A stretch of DNA of 64,000 bases, from assembly GCA_945871915.1 (NCBI GenBank), contig CAMBXO010000005.1:62001-126000 (forward strand), written 5' to 3'. The translations under genes were made by a program, and so were the position numbers. The notes under the pieces are model-generated. The model made no database searches and was not told the origin of the DNA. It saw nothing but the letters and a program-made list of their open reading frames with translations. Source of the DNA: Singulisphaera sp. GP187. GTDB taxonomy: Bacteria > Planctomycetota > Phycisphaerae > Phycisphaerales > SM1A02. Within the stretch, counting starts at the first letter, position 1. Each line of letters starts with the position of its first letter. This document shows positions 15,287 to 23,584 of this stretch, piece by piece.

Positions 15287-17748
15287 GGCAAGCCGTCGTA
15301 GGCAACGGGGCGTTCCCGCCCCCAGTCGATCACGATGTTCCACGCAACGGGGTCGTCGCCGTGCAGGATGGCAAGCTTTCGCAAGGCCCGTGCGTCAATT
15401 TCCTCGCGGATGCGCAGCACCGTTCCAAGCACGGGTGCTTCACGCTCCAGCTGCGAAAGTGTGTCGCGGTTTGTGCGCATGGCATCTGTGACCCATCGCT
15501 TGCGGGCCTGGATCATGGCGGGCAACGCACGATCATTCTGTTGTTGTCGTTCTTCCAGAATCTTTTCCGCACGGAGCCGTGCCTGCTCATTCATGGCAAG
15601 TCCATGAGCCAGTTGTTCCAGCGCATGGGCGGGCGGCTTGCGTTCAAGAAAGAGTTCGGGATAGGCCCGCCGCCAATACGCCAGACGCAGCGAGCGGGCT
15701 TCGGCGGGCGAGATGGCCTCGCAAATCTCATCAAGGAGATCCCGTTGCACACGCATGCGCATTTCGGCACTCATGGCAATGGCTGCTATGCCACTCTTGA
15801 CAACTTTGCCCATTTCAAATCCCATTTCTTTTTCACTTACGCCGCGCAATTGAGCTCGCTTCAGATTCAAGACCAGACTTCGCAACGCCTGCACGCACGC
15901 CTGACGCAGCAATTCAGCACTCTCGATAATGGGCACGCTGCTGTCAACCAACGCCATGTCGGCAATGGCGCGGCTTGCATCGCTGAGTTCCAATTCCTCG
16001 ATTGTGGTGGCAAGGTCGATCGTGGCTTCTCGGTCAAGGCGAAAGAGTGTTTGAACCGGCATGTCACGCCAACCAAGCCCCGCAAATTCCGCCGCGCGTT
16101 CCAATCGCAGCCGCTCCACCTGCGGGTCATTCGAGTCAAGCCCCATCAAGGCCGCCGCATCGGCAAGAACCGGATCCTCAATCAGTTGAAGGCGTGATCG
16201 TGCGGCATCCAATTCGGCCACCGCCATGCGAATGCGCCGCTGCAATTCCGAAAGACTGCTCTCGTCACGAAGGCCTTCTTCCACCAGCTTCTGCATCGGC
16301 TGCAATCGACTCAAGCTGTCGGTGTAGACAGTGTTCCACCGTTCCTGCGCGTCACTGACCAGCAGTCGCATGGGGTCTTGGCGATCTGGATTGCCCTTGG
16401 CCAAAGATGGAATGCGAATGGCAGCCCACGCCGCAAAGTCTGAAGGCATGAGTTGGCCAAGGGCATCGCTTGACTTACGAATGGGCAATCGCTGGGTGGG
16501 CGGAATCGGATCGGGGTCCGGAAGCCCTCGCTGCAATCGAGCAGCAATGTCAGGATCAAAAATGGTGTCGAGTGTTCGGCGCAATTCGTCAGGGCTTTCT
16601 TTCTGCATGCGTTGCATGGACACTCGCATGTCTTCAGGCAAGGCCTCAAGAACGCGTGCATTGAGGAACTTCAGGAGTTGGTTTCGCTCCTTTCGTAAGT
16701 CCTTCAGAGCCGGGGCCTCGGGATCTCGCATGACAATGTCCGCGATCTGCTGACGAAGAACGCGGTCGGCAGTTTCATACACCTCGTTGGCCGTTCGGAT
16801 AATCGCACGCGTGGCGGCGGGAATTGTGGTGAGTTCCATGGCAACTTCAGCGAGCAACTCCTGTCCATGGCGGGGTCGCCGCCGATCGGCCACATCCACC
16901 ACCGCATCTCGCAGGCGATCAAGCGTTTCGGCAGGCAGCGTTGACCGAAGGCCTTCAATAGTGGAGAGCGCAAGTCGAATCACCGAATCATTCACCCGGC
17001 GAACACGCAGGCGTATCTGCTCCGTGACCAGTTTCTCATCCACCTTTTCACCGGCGGCCAGCAACCGCTGCCTCAACTCGATGGCTTGAGCTGGCGCATG
17101 CAGTTTGGCATCTGCCACCGCGCGAGCCAACGGTGCAAGCGACCGCGCATAGGTTCGCAGGGCATCCGCCAGTTGCGTGCGCCGCGCATCATCAAGCGGC
17201 AACGATGGCAACAACAAACGCAGGTCGATCATCGCAGGGCCATTGGCTTCGGCCACATTTCGCCAGCGATCAATCGAGCGGTTCACACGCAGATCCTCCA
17301 TCGGCTCACTCCACGCAGGTCCAAGGCACGCCCCCCAATCATTCAGCAGCGCTTCATCGAGTGCTTCCATTCGATTCATGATGGATGCATGGCGTCGTGC
17401 AAAACCCTGCACCGTGTTCAGATCGGTCATCCATTCCCCAGGGTTCTGCGTCTCGAATGGATTGGACAACACATGAATGGAGTCACTCAAGCGCGTGGCA
17501 TCTTCAGCCGCAAGCGAAGCCCAGTGGATCAAATATTGATCGTGTGCCGAATCGATGCACGCCCACTTTGCTTCGTCGTTCCGCAGGCCCATGTCCACAA
17601 CGACCCGTGTTGACATAGGAATTGGGTAACTATCGAATCGCTGCGGAATACCTTCGCACCCCGTCAACCAAGGCACGAGCGCAAGCATCGCACAGGGCAG
17701 CCATCGAAGAACCAAGCCACGCCAAGGGCACATATGGGGATTCTGCAC
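15283..17748 (-). CDS. Large helical lipoprotein of unknown function
   Basis: 821 residues. A signal peptide with a good lipobox (LVPWLTGC) makes lipidation at about Cys31 likely; the start may be ATG at 17748 or the Met at 17733. The remainder is almost wholly Arg/Glu/Leu-rich predicted helix with coiled-coil character, for example LRKERNQLLKFLNARVLEAL, LSELQRRIRMAVAELDAARS and EKILEERQQQNDRALPAMIQ, interrupted by a proline-rich hinge near 420 (PDPDPIPPTQRLPIRK). No enzyme motif was found. It stands alone on the minus strand with a 394-base region upstream. It could be a structural or tethering protein of the cell envelope. No family recognised. Confidence 0.8.
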   Translation of the reverse strand: MQNPHMCPWRGLVLRWLPCAMLALVPWLTGCEGIPQRFDSYPIPMSTRVVVDMGLRNDEAKWACIDSAHDQYLIHWASLAAEDATRLSDSIHVLSNPFETQNPGEWMTDLNTVQGFARRHASIMNRMEALDEALLNDWGACLGPAWSEPMEDLRVNRSIDRWRNVAEANGPAMIDLRLLLPSLPLDDARRTQLADALRTYARSLAPLARAVADAKLHAPAQAIELRQRLLAAGEKVDEKLVTEQIRLRVRRVNDSVIRLALSTIEGLRSTLPAETLDRLRDAVVDVADRRRPRHGQELLAEVAMELTTIPAATRAIIRTANEVYETADRVLRQQIADIVMRDPEAPALKDLRKERNQLLKFLNARVLEALPEDMRVSMQRMQKESPDELRRTLDTIFDPDIAARLQRGLPDPDPIPPTQRLPIRKSSDALGQLMPSDFAAWAAIRIPSLAKGNPDRQDPMRLLVSDAQERWNTVYTDSLSRLQPMQKLVEEGLRDESSLSELQRRIRMAVAELDAARSRLQLIEDPVLADAAALMGLDSNDPQVERLRLERAAEFAGLGWRDMPVQTLFRLDREATIDLATTIEELELSDASRAIADMALVDSSVPIIESAELLRQACVQALRSLVLNLKRAQLRGVSEKEMGFEMGKVVKSGIAAIAMSAEMRMRVQRDLLDEICEAISPAEARSLRLAYWRRAYPELFLERKPPAHALEQLAHGLAMNEQARLRAEKILEERQQQNDRALPAMIQARKRWVTDAMRTNRDTLSQLEREAPVLGTVLRIREEIDARALRKLAILHGDDPVAWNIVIDWGRERPVAYDGLP

Positions 17749-18142
17749 AAAAACTTGGCCTCTGGCTTCAGTCGCTCTTGGTATGTGCCGAAACCCTTGT
17801 CAAGCGACTTCTTCCGTATTTGTGTGACGAAGAACCGCAGAATTATTGAAGGATGACTTGCATTTTCGATCATTGAATGGAAAGGTTAAGGTGATGCATG
17901 ACGGGCCTTCGGAGGGTTGGCCCGTCAGAGCCAGAACGGAACGCCGAACGCGGGAACGAACGGCGAATCCAGAAAACATGTTGAAGCTGAGGGGCTTCAA
18001 CCGTCGGATTGGATGGAATGCTCGGACGCGAGGAGGGTCGCGCCCGGCAGACGGAGTGGGAGGAACTCAGATCAGAACGATGCAGGTGGTGGGTGAACGC
18101 GGTGGACCGCGCGGCGATGCCGCGCCATGCAGGAGGCAACGA
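17749..18142. other. 394-base intergenic region between divergent lipoprotein and beta-helix genes
   Basis: No gene is supported here. It should hold the promoters of both divergent genes. One clear structure is a perfect 9-bp hairpin, TGACGGGCC/GGCCCGTCA with an 11-base loop at 17899-17927; no T-run follows. The 18143 frame stays open through much of the region, but the GGAGG site before 18143 argues for the later start. Confidence 0.5.
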
Positions 18143-19411
18143 ATGGAACCAATCAGCGAACATGTCGTGTGCAGTGGAGCCCGAACGGATGCTAGGCGGC
18201 GCCGGGTGTGGGGTGTGTTCACCCTTGCTGTGTCAGCTGGCGCAGCCATGGTCGCATTCGTCAACGGCACCTTTCTTGGGAGTGCCACCAGCGGATTGTC
18301 GATCGATGCATTGCAAAGTTCATGGACCAGCGAGTTGGCTGCAGAGCTTCGAGGCGCGGTCCGTGTACCCGGTGACTATGCAACCATTCAACAGGCTATT
18401 GCGGGCTCGTCGGATGGCGCCACAATTGTGATCGCGCCGGGCGTGTATCACGAACGAATTTCACTTCGCAATCGCACGCTGCATCTGTGGGGGGTCGGCG
18501 GGGCGAAGGCAACTCGTCTTGTTGGAGATGGCACCGCTGGACCGATCGCCGATATTCAAGGCGGCTCGATTCAGTTTGATGGCATCGCCTTTCAAGGCGG
18601 TATCGGAGAGGCTGGTCGCGGGGCGTCCGTACTGGACGGCGCGGCTCGTTTCACGGACTGCCAGTTTCACGGCAACTGCGGTGGTGCCAAAGCAGTTGAT
18701 GCGCAAGTTCGCTTTGAGGCCTGCAGTTTCTTGGACAATCGTGCGGAAATCTCAGGCGGTGCGCTGCAGTCGGAGCGCAGCGACATTCGCCTCGATGGCT
18801 GCACGCTTCAGGACAACGCCGCTGGAACGTGCGGTGGTGGCGTGAGTGCCTCGCGTGGCACCTTGGATTTGTTTGAAACCACGCTCTCAGGCAATCGATT
18901 GAACGGCGGCGCGTGGGGTGGCGGGTTGTATGCCGAGGGAACTGAAGTGATCGTGCGACGCGGTTCATTTCGTGGCAATACGTCCGGGGAGTCGGGAGCC
19001 GCCGCGTATCTGTTTGGTGGCCATGGGTCGCTGCAGCAAGTCGATTTCATGGACAACATTTCGCCAGCCGCATGGAGCGTTCATGGTCAGAACGCAAGCG
19101 TGCAAGTGACTGGTGGCCGGTTGCAAGGCAGTGCCATGAGCAATTTCGCGGGCGATGTAGTGAGCGATCATGTGGTCTTTGAAGAAGCCGCTGGCGAGGA
19201 TTGCGATTCCGACGGGCTTCCAGATCGATGGTCGATTGACCGAGGTTGGACCAGGGATTGCGATGGCAATGGTCGTCCTGATTCCTGTGATGCCGATGGC
19301 AACGCCAACGGAATCGTTGATGCGTGCGAGCGATCGTTGGCCCTTGCTGACACCGATGCTTCGCTTGAAATTGAATTTCCACCAGTGGATCCGAACGTGC
19401 CTACGCCGTAA
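18143..19411 (+). CDS. Secreted right-handed beta-helix protein with C-terminal Asp-rich calcium-type repeats
   Basis: 423 residues. ATG at 18143 has GGAGG seven bases upstream. A basic stretch (ARRRR) and a hydrophobic helix (about 22-45) form an export signal. VPGDYATIQQAIAGSSDGAT opens a pectate-lyase-like beta-helix with repeated turns such as VRFEACSFLDNRAEISGGAL and IRLDGCTLQDNAAGTCGGGV. The C-terminus has two Asp-rich segments, DCDSDGLPDRW and DCDGNGRPDSCDADGNANG, resembling thrombospondin type 3/dockerin-like calcium loops frequent in planctomycete surface proteins. Role probably adhesion, polysaccharide binding or cell-surface structure; no catalytic residues identified. A strong terminator follows. 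Confidence 0.82.
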   Translation: MEPISEHVVCSGARTDARRRRVWGVFTLAVSAGAAMVAFVNGTFLGSATSGLSIDALQSSWTSELAAELRGAVRVPGDYATIQQAIAGSSDGATIVIAPGVYHERISLRNRTLHLWGVGGAKATRLVGDGTAGPIADIQGGSIQFDGIAFQGGIGEAGRGASVLDGAARFTDCQFHGNCGGAKAVDAQVRFEACSFLDNRAEISGGALQSERSDIRLDGCTLQDNAAGTCGGGVSASRGTLDLFETTLSGNRLNGGAWGGGLYAEGTEVIVRRGSFRGNTSGESGAAAYLFGGHGSLQQVDFMDNISPAAWSVHGQNASVQVTGGRLQGSAMSNFAGDVVSDHVVFEEAAGEDCDSDGLPDRWSIDRGWTRDCDGNGRPDSCDADGNANGIVDACERSLALADTDASLEIEFPPVDPNVPTP

Positions 19412-19444
19412 GTAATCGGATCGCTGAACAGACATCCACCGCTG

Positions 19445-19483
19445 GCCCGACCCGAGCCTCGCTGTTCGGGTCGGGCTTTTTTT
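19445..19483 (+). terminator. Strong Rho-independent terminator
   Basis: GCCCGACCCGA (19445-19455) pairs perfectly with TCGGGTCGGGC (19466-19476) around a ten-base loop and is followed by seven Ts. It ends transcription of the beta-helix gene and isolates it from the metal transporter gene at 19503. Confidence 0.93.
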
Positions 19484-19502
19484 CTCGTGTAAACTTGCAT
19501 TC

Positions 19503-20888
19503 ATGAAGGCGCGCCATGATGTCGAGCCCGATGTTGACCCCGGTCTGAAATCTCAGATCAATGGGTGGCGACGGGCATCCATCGCTGTGTCGCTTCCGGA
19601 AGTTCATGCAAGCGTCTCCGTGGCGAAAGACGCAAGTTTCTGGCGCAAAATGCTCGCCTTTGCCGGCCCTGGTTTGATGGTGTCGGTTGGCTACATGGAC
19701 CCCGGCAACTGGGCGACCGATCTGGCTGGCGGTGCGCAGTTTGGCTACACGCTGCTCAGCGTCATTTTGATCAGCAACCTGATGGCCATTCTTCTTCAGC
19801 ACCTTTCACTGAAACTTGGCATCGTGGCTCAACGAGATTTGGCGCAGGCGTGCCGAGATAGTTCATCGCGAACATGGTCGTTTATGCAGTGGGTGTTGTG
19901 TGAGGTGGCGATTGCCGCGTGCGATCTTGCCGAAGTGATCGGGTCGGCCATTGCGCTCAATTTGCTCTTTGGCATTCCACTGGTGGTCGGTGTCCTGGTG
20001 ACCGTGCTCGATGTGTTGGCCGTTCTGTTTCTGCAGAGTCGCGGCTTTCGAGTTCTGGAATGCATCGTGGGCGGACTCATCTTGACGATTGGTGGTTGCT
20101 TTGCCTACGAAATGGCGGTGGCTAGCCCCGAGATTTCCAACATGCTGGGTGGATTGCTGCCCAAGCCCGAAATCGTCACCAACCCTGCGATGCTTTATAT
20201 CGCCATCGGAATTCTGGGCGCCACCGTGATGCCGCACAACCTGTATTTGCACTCCAGCGTTGTGCAGACTCGAGCCTACGAACGCAATGACGAAGGCAAG
20301 GCGATGGCGATTCGGTTTGCAACGATTGATTCCACCGTGGCGCTTCTGTGTGCGTTCTTTATCAATGGAGCAATTCTTGTTCTCAGTGCGTCAGCCTTTC
20401 ATGGAACGGCCCATCAAGATGTTGCGGATATCAGCGACGCTTACCAATTGCTGACACCGGTGCTCGGAGCCTCGATGGCTAGCACATTCTTTGCGATTGC
20501 TTTGCTTGCTTCGGGGCAGGCCAGCACGCTGACGGGCACGCTGGCAGGGCAGATTGTGATGGAAGGTTTCCTGAATCTGCGACTGCGTCCATGGATTCGG
20601 CGTTTGATCACGCGGCTGATTGCGGTGGTTCCTGCTGCAGTGGTTGCGGTGCTGTATGGCGAGAGTGGCGTTGGAAAGTTGCTCATTCTGAGTCAAGTGA
20701 TCCTGTCTTTGCAATTAAGTTTTGCCGTCGTTCCGCTGGTTCGCTTTACCGGTGATCGAGTGAAGATGGGGCGATTCGTCAATCCGGCGTGGTTGGCAAC
20801 CACGGCGTGGACGATCGCTGCCGTCATCATTGGCCTCAATGTTTTCCTGTTGTGGCAGACCGTACAAGGTTGGATGGGCGTGGATTGA
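19503..20888 (+). CDS. mntH: Nramp-family divalent metal (Mn2+/Fe2+) transporter
   Basis: 461 residues with about 11 membrane helices after a roughly 45-residue cytoplasmic N-terminus. The two unwound metal-binding helices are clear: [15 protein letters not shown] in TM1 (DPGN) and [20 protein letters not shown] in TM6 (MPHN). [20 protein letters not shown] also matches the family. It imports Mn2+, Fe2+ or similar ions by proton symport into the cytoplasm. The gene starts 20 bases after a strong terminator, so its promoter must lie within or immediately around that terminator. UspA follows 12 bases after its stop. Confidence 0.95.
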   Translation: MKARHDVEPDVDPGLKSQINGWRRASIAVSLPEVHASVSVAKDASFWRKMLAFAGPGLMVSVGYMDPGNWATDLAGGAQFGYTLLSVILISNLMAILLQHLSLKLGIVAQRDLAQACRDSSSRTWSFMQWVLCEVAIAACDLAEVIGSAIALNLLFGIPLVVGVLVTVLDVLAVLFLQSRGFRVLECIVGGLILTIGGCFAYEMAVASPEISNMLGGLLPKPEIVTNPAMLYIAIGILGATVMPHNLYLHSSVVQTRAYERNDEGKAMAIRFATIDSTVALLCAFFINGAILVLSASAFHGTAHQDVADISDAYQLLTPVLGASMASTFFAIALLASGQASTLTGTLAGQIVMEGFLNLRLRPWIRRLITRLIAVVPAAVVAVLYGESGVGKLLILSQVILSLQLSFAVVPLVRFTGDRVKMGRFVNPAWLATTAWTIAAVIIGLNVFLLWQTVQGWMGVD

Positions 20889-20900
20889 CTGGAGGCATAC

Positions 20901-21332
20901 ATGTACAACACCATTCTCATTCCACTCGAAAATTCATGTGCCGATCAAGCCATTTTGCAGCACATTCGGCCTCTGGCCAAAGTGCATGGCTCACGGTTGA
21001 TTCTGATCCATGTGGCCGACGGCTTTGTGGCTCGCTATCAATCGCAATTGAATCTGCAGGACTCGGAAGAGATGAACACAGATCGCGACTATCTCAGTCG
21101 TCAGTGTGCAGAATTGTCACGCGAAGGCTTTGAAGTCTCTGCGATGCTTGAACAAGGGGACCCGGCGGCGCGCATTGTGCAAATTGCTGAGGAAAAGAAG
21201 TGCGACCTGATCGCCATGAGCACGCACGGGCACGGCATTGTGAAAGATGTGCTGCTTGGAAGCGTGGCCTCTGGCGTGCGACATCGAACGGCGATTCCAG
21301 TCCTGCTGGTGCGAGCGCCGCACGTCGACTGA
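20901..21332 (+). CDS. Universal stress protein, UspA family
   Basis: 143 residues, a single Usp domain of normal length. It starts NTILIPLENS and ends in the nucleotide-binding region AMSTHGHGIVKDVLLGSVAS, close to the G-x2-G-x9-GS/T motif but with Ser at the first glycine, so ATP binding is likely but not certain. It is in a probable operon with the Nramp transporter, as Usp genes often are with ion transporters, and may modulate it. Confidence 0.92.
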   Translation: MYNTILIPLENSCADQAILQHIRPLAKVHGSRLILIHVADGFVARYQSQLNLQDSEEMNTDRDYLSRQCAELSREGFEVSAMLEQGDPAARIVQIAEEKKCDLIAMSTHGHGIVKDVLLGSVASGVRHRTAIPVLLVRAPHVD

Positions 21333-21374
21333 ATGTCGTGAACATGTCCAGTCACGGAAGCCCCCAGCAATGAT

Positions 21375-23375
21375 TCACGTGGATGGGTCGCCCCGTGCAA
21401 GCCACGCTTCCTCATGGCTTGCAAGATCTCGTTCAATGGTTTCTCGTTCCTTCAGAAGGCGATCCAACTTGGCACGGTCACGCGAACACGCTGGGCTGAC
21501 AAGGTCCATGTCGATTGCGGCACGCCGAGAAGTGAGTGTGGAGATGGCTGTCTCAAGTTGATCCGAAGTTTTGCTGTCCAGCGACGAACGCTTGCGTTTG
21601 TGGGTGGCTGGCGTGGCCGTGTGTTTGGCGGCGGTCTTGTTCGCAGTCTTGAGTCGCGAGGGCTGATCGGCGATTGGTTTGGCCGCGGGCACGGGTGGGG
21701 GCGGTTTGGCCGCAATCGTTTTGGCATCTGCAGCCTGCTTGGCTTCCCATTCGTCATAGGTGCCGTCAAACAGCGTGGTGTTGCCATGCCCATCCATCAC
21801 GATCAGACGATCGCAGGTGCTTGCAAGCAGCGCACGATCATGGCTCACCAGAACCAGTGCACCATCAAACCCGCCGTCATCGGGATCCATGGCCAAGGCG
21901 CCCTCAAGGCGTTCCGCACTTGGAATGTCCAGATGATTGGTGGGCTCATCGAGCACCAACAGGTTGTGACCACCAGCGACAAGCCCCGCGATCACGGCCC
22001 TTGCACGCTCTCCACCAGAAAGTTCTCCCAATGGTTTTTCCTGTTCGACTCCTGAAAAGAGAAATGCACCGGCAAGATCACGGGCTTCCTGTTCGGTCAA
22101 TGTTGAACCACCGGGACGAGCCGGAACGGTCCGCTGCAGGTGTTGCCAAATGGTTAGGGTGCGATCAAGGTGTTCATGCGTCTGGCGAAACCATCCGGCA
22201 TGCATCTTGGGACTTCGTTTGATCAATCCAGAATCGGATTCAATCTCACCCAACAGCGTTCGAATGAGTGTGGTCTTTCCAGAACCATTGGGACCGATCA
22301 CGCCAATGCGATCACCCGGTGCGATCACCAGGTCCAGCCCCCGAAAGAGCAGCCGATCTCCCAGTGTCTTGCCGATGCCTTCGGCCACCAGCACAGAATC
22401 GCCAACGCGTGGGCTATTTGGCAGCCGGATTCGAATGGAATCGAGTTCGATGGGGCGTTCAACCAACATGTCCCGCTTGAAACGGTCTAACCGCGTGGCC
22501 CGACCGCGGGCCTGCTTGGCTCGCTGCCCCGCTTTGTAGCGAAGGATGAATCGCTCTTCGCTGCGAATCTTGTCCAATTGTTTTTCGTGTACCCGCATCT
22601 GCGAGAGATGTCGCTCGGCACGCAATGAAACAAAGGCTTCGTAGTTACCGGGGTAACTCCGCACGCGGCCCTCATGAATTTCCTCAATGCGATGCACCAC
22701 GCGATCGAGCAGTCGTCGATCATGGCTGATGATAATGACGGCGCCAGCAAAGTTGTCCGCCAAGAAATTTTCCAGCCACTTGCAACCATCAATGTCAAGA
22801 TGGTTGGTGGGTTCATCCAGCATGATCACATCCGGGTTTTGAAGCAGCAATTTTGCAAGGCTCAGGCGGGCTTTCTGTCCACCGCTCAGCCCGGTGATTG
22901 GAATGTCAAATTGCTCATCAGAAAACCCAAGCCCATGCAACACGGCGTCCACCAAGTGATCATTGCTCCAACCGCCGCCTCGCTCGATGGTTTCCTCAAG
23001 TTGGACTTGTCGGTCGAGCAACCGTGCAAGTTCATCTCCCTGTGCGGTGGCCATCGCTTCAAACACATGTTCAAGATCCGCCTTGGCCTGATCGGCTTCC
23101 GCCATGGCTTTGGCCGCCGCACTGCGAAGCGTGTCCCCTTGGTCAAAAAGATGTTCCTGTGCCATGTAGCCCACACGCAGTCCACGCTGCATGCTGACAT
23201 CGCCACTGTCCATCTTGGCTGTGCCGCAAAGAATCTTGAGCAGGGTTGTCTTTCCGCAACCATTGCGGCCCACAAGGCCAATTCGCTCGCCAGGTTCAAG
23301 TCCAAATGTGGCGCCGTCAAGCACCTGTTTGGCACCAAGCGTGATGCGAAGATTGCTGGCTGCGAAAATCGGCAT
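21375..23375 (-). CDS. ABC-F family ATPase (ribosome-associated, Uup/EttA-like)
   Basis: 666 residues with two nucleotide-binding domains and no membrane segment. NBD1 has GLVGRNGCGKTTLLK, LSGGQKARLSLAKLL and DVIMLDEPTNHLDI. An arm/linker with RYKAGQRAKQARGRATRLDR follows. NBD2 has GVIGPNGSGKTTLIR, LSGGERARAVIAGLV and LVLDEPTNHLDIPS. After a Pro/Ala/Lys linker (about 555-600) the C-terminus forms a coiled coil (LDRLLKERETIERDLASHEE), the DNA-binding or ribosome-contact tail of Uup-like members. ABC-F proteins relieve stalled or misconfigured ribosomes. Probably transcribed alone, downstream of tRNA-Arg and its terminator. Confidence 0.93.
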   Translation of the reverse strand: MPIFAASNLRITLGAKQVLDGATFGLEPGERIGLVGRNGCGKTTLLKILCGTAKMDSGDVSMQRGLRVGYMAQEHLFDQGDTLRSAAAKAMAEADQAKADLEHVFEAMATAQGDELARLLDRQVQLEETIERGGGWSNDHLVDAVLHGLGFSDEQFDIPITGLSGGQKARLSLAKLLLQNPDVIMLDEPTNHLDIDGCKWLENFLADNFAGAVIIISHDRRLLDRVVHRIEEIHEGRVRSYPGNYEAFVSLRAERHLSQMRVHEKQLDKIRSEERFILRYKAGQRAKQARGRATRLDRFKRDMLVERPIELDSIRIRLPNSPRVGDSVLVAEGIGKTLGDRLLFRGLDLVIAPGDRIGVIGPNGSGKTTLIRTLLGEIESDSGLIKRSPKMHAGWFRQTHEHLDRTLTIWQHLQRTVPARPGGSTLTEQEARDLAGAFLFSGVEQEKPLGELSGGERARAVIAGLVAGGHNLLVLDEPTNHLDIPSAERLEGALAMDPDDGGFDGALVLVSHDRALLASTCDRLIVMDGHGNTTLFDGTYDEWEAKQAADAKTIAAKPPPPVPAAKPIADQPSRLKTANKTAAKHTATPATHKRKRSSLDSKTSDQLETAISTLTSRRAAIDMDLVSPACSRDRAKLDRLLKERETIERDLASHEEAWLARGDPST

Positions 23376-23439
23376 GGGGGGCGGGAAGCGTAGCCCCCAA
23401 TGGGCCAGAGCAGGTGGGCTGCACGCACTCCTTACCTAT

Positions 23440-23470
23440 AAAAAAACACCCGAAACCCTCGTTCTAGGTG
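23440..23470 (-). terminator. Terminator of the tRNA-Arg transcript
   Basis: On the minus strand CACC, GAAC and a GAGG loop pair back through GTTTC and GGTG, followed by seven Ts (fwd A-run 23440-23446). It lies just after the tRNA-Arg and upstream of the ABC-F start. The stem is imperfect but the T-run is strong. Confidence 0.55.
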
Positions 23471-23483
23471 GCAGTTCCAACAA

Positions 23484-23557
23484 CGCACGCGGCAGGATTT
23501 GAACCTGCGACCCTCGGTTCCGAAGACCGATGCTCTGATCCGCTGAGCTACGCGTGC
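23484..23557 (-). tRNA. tRNA-Arg (anticodon TCG)
   Basis: Minus-strand cloverleaf. Acceptor GCACGCG pairs with CGCGTGC, discriminator G. D arm GCTC...GAGC. Anticodon stem TCGGT/ACCGA around loop CTTCGGA gives anticodon TCG for CGA arginine codons. T arm GCAGG-TTCAAAT-CCTGC. CCA not encoded. It lies 27 bases downstream of the metallopeptidase stop on the same strand. Confidence 0.97.
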
Positions 23558-23584
23558 AAGGGGGCACAAGTGTAGCGAGTGCCT

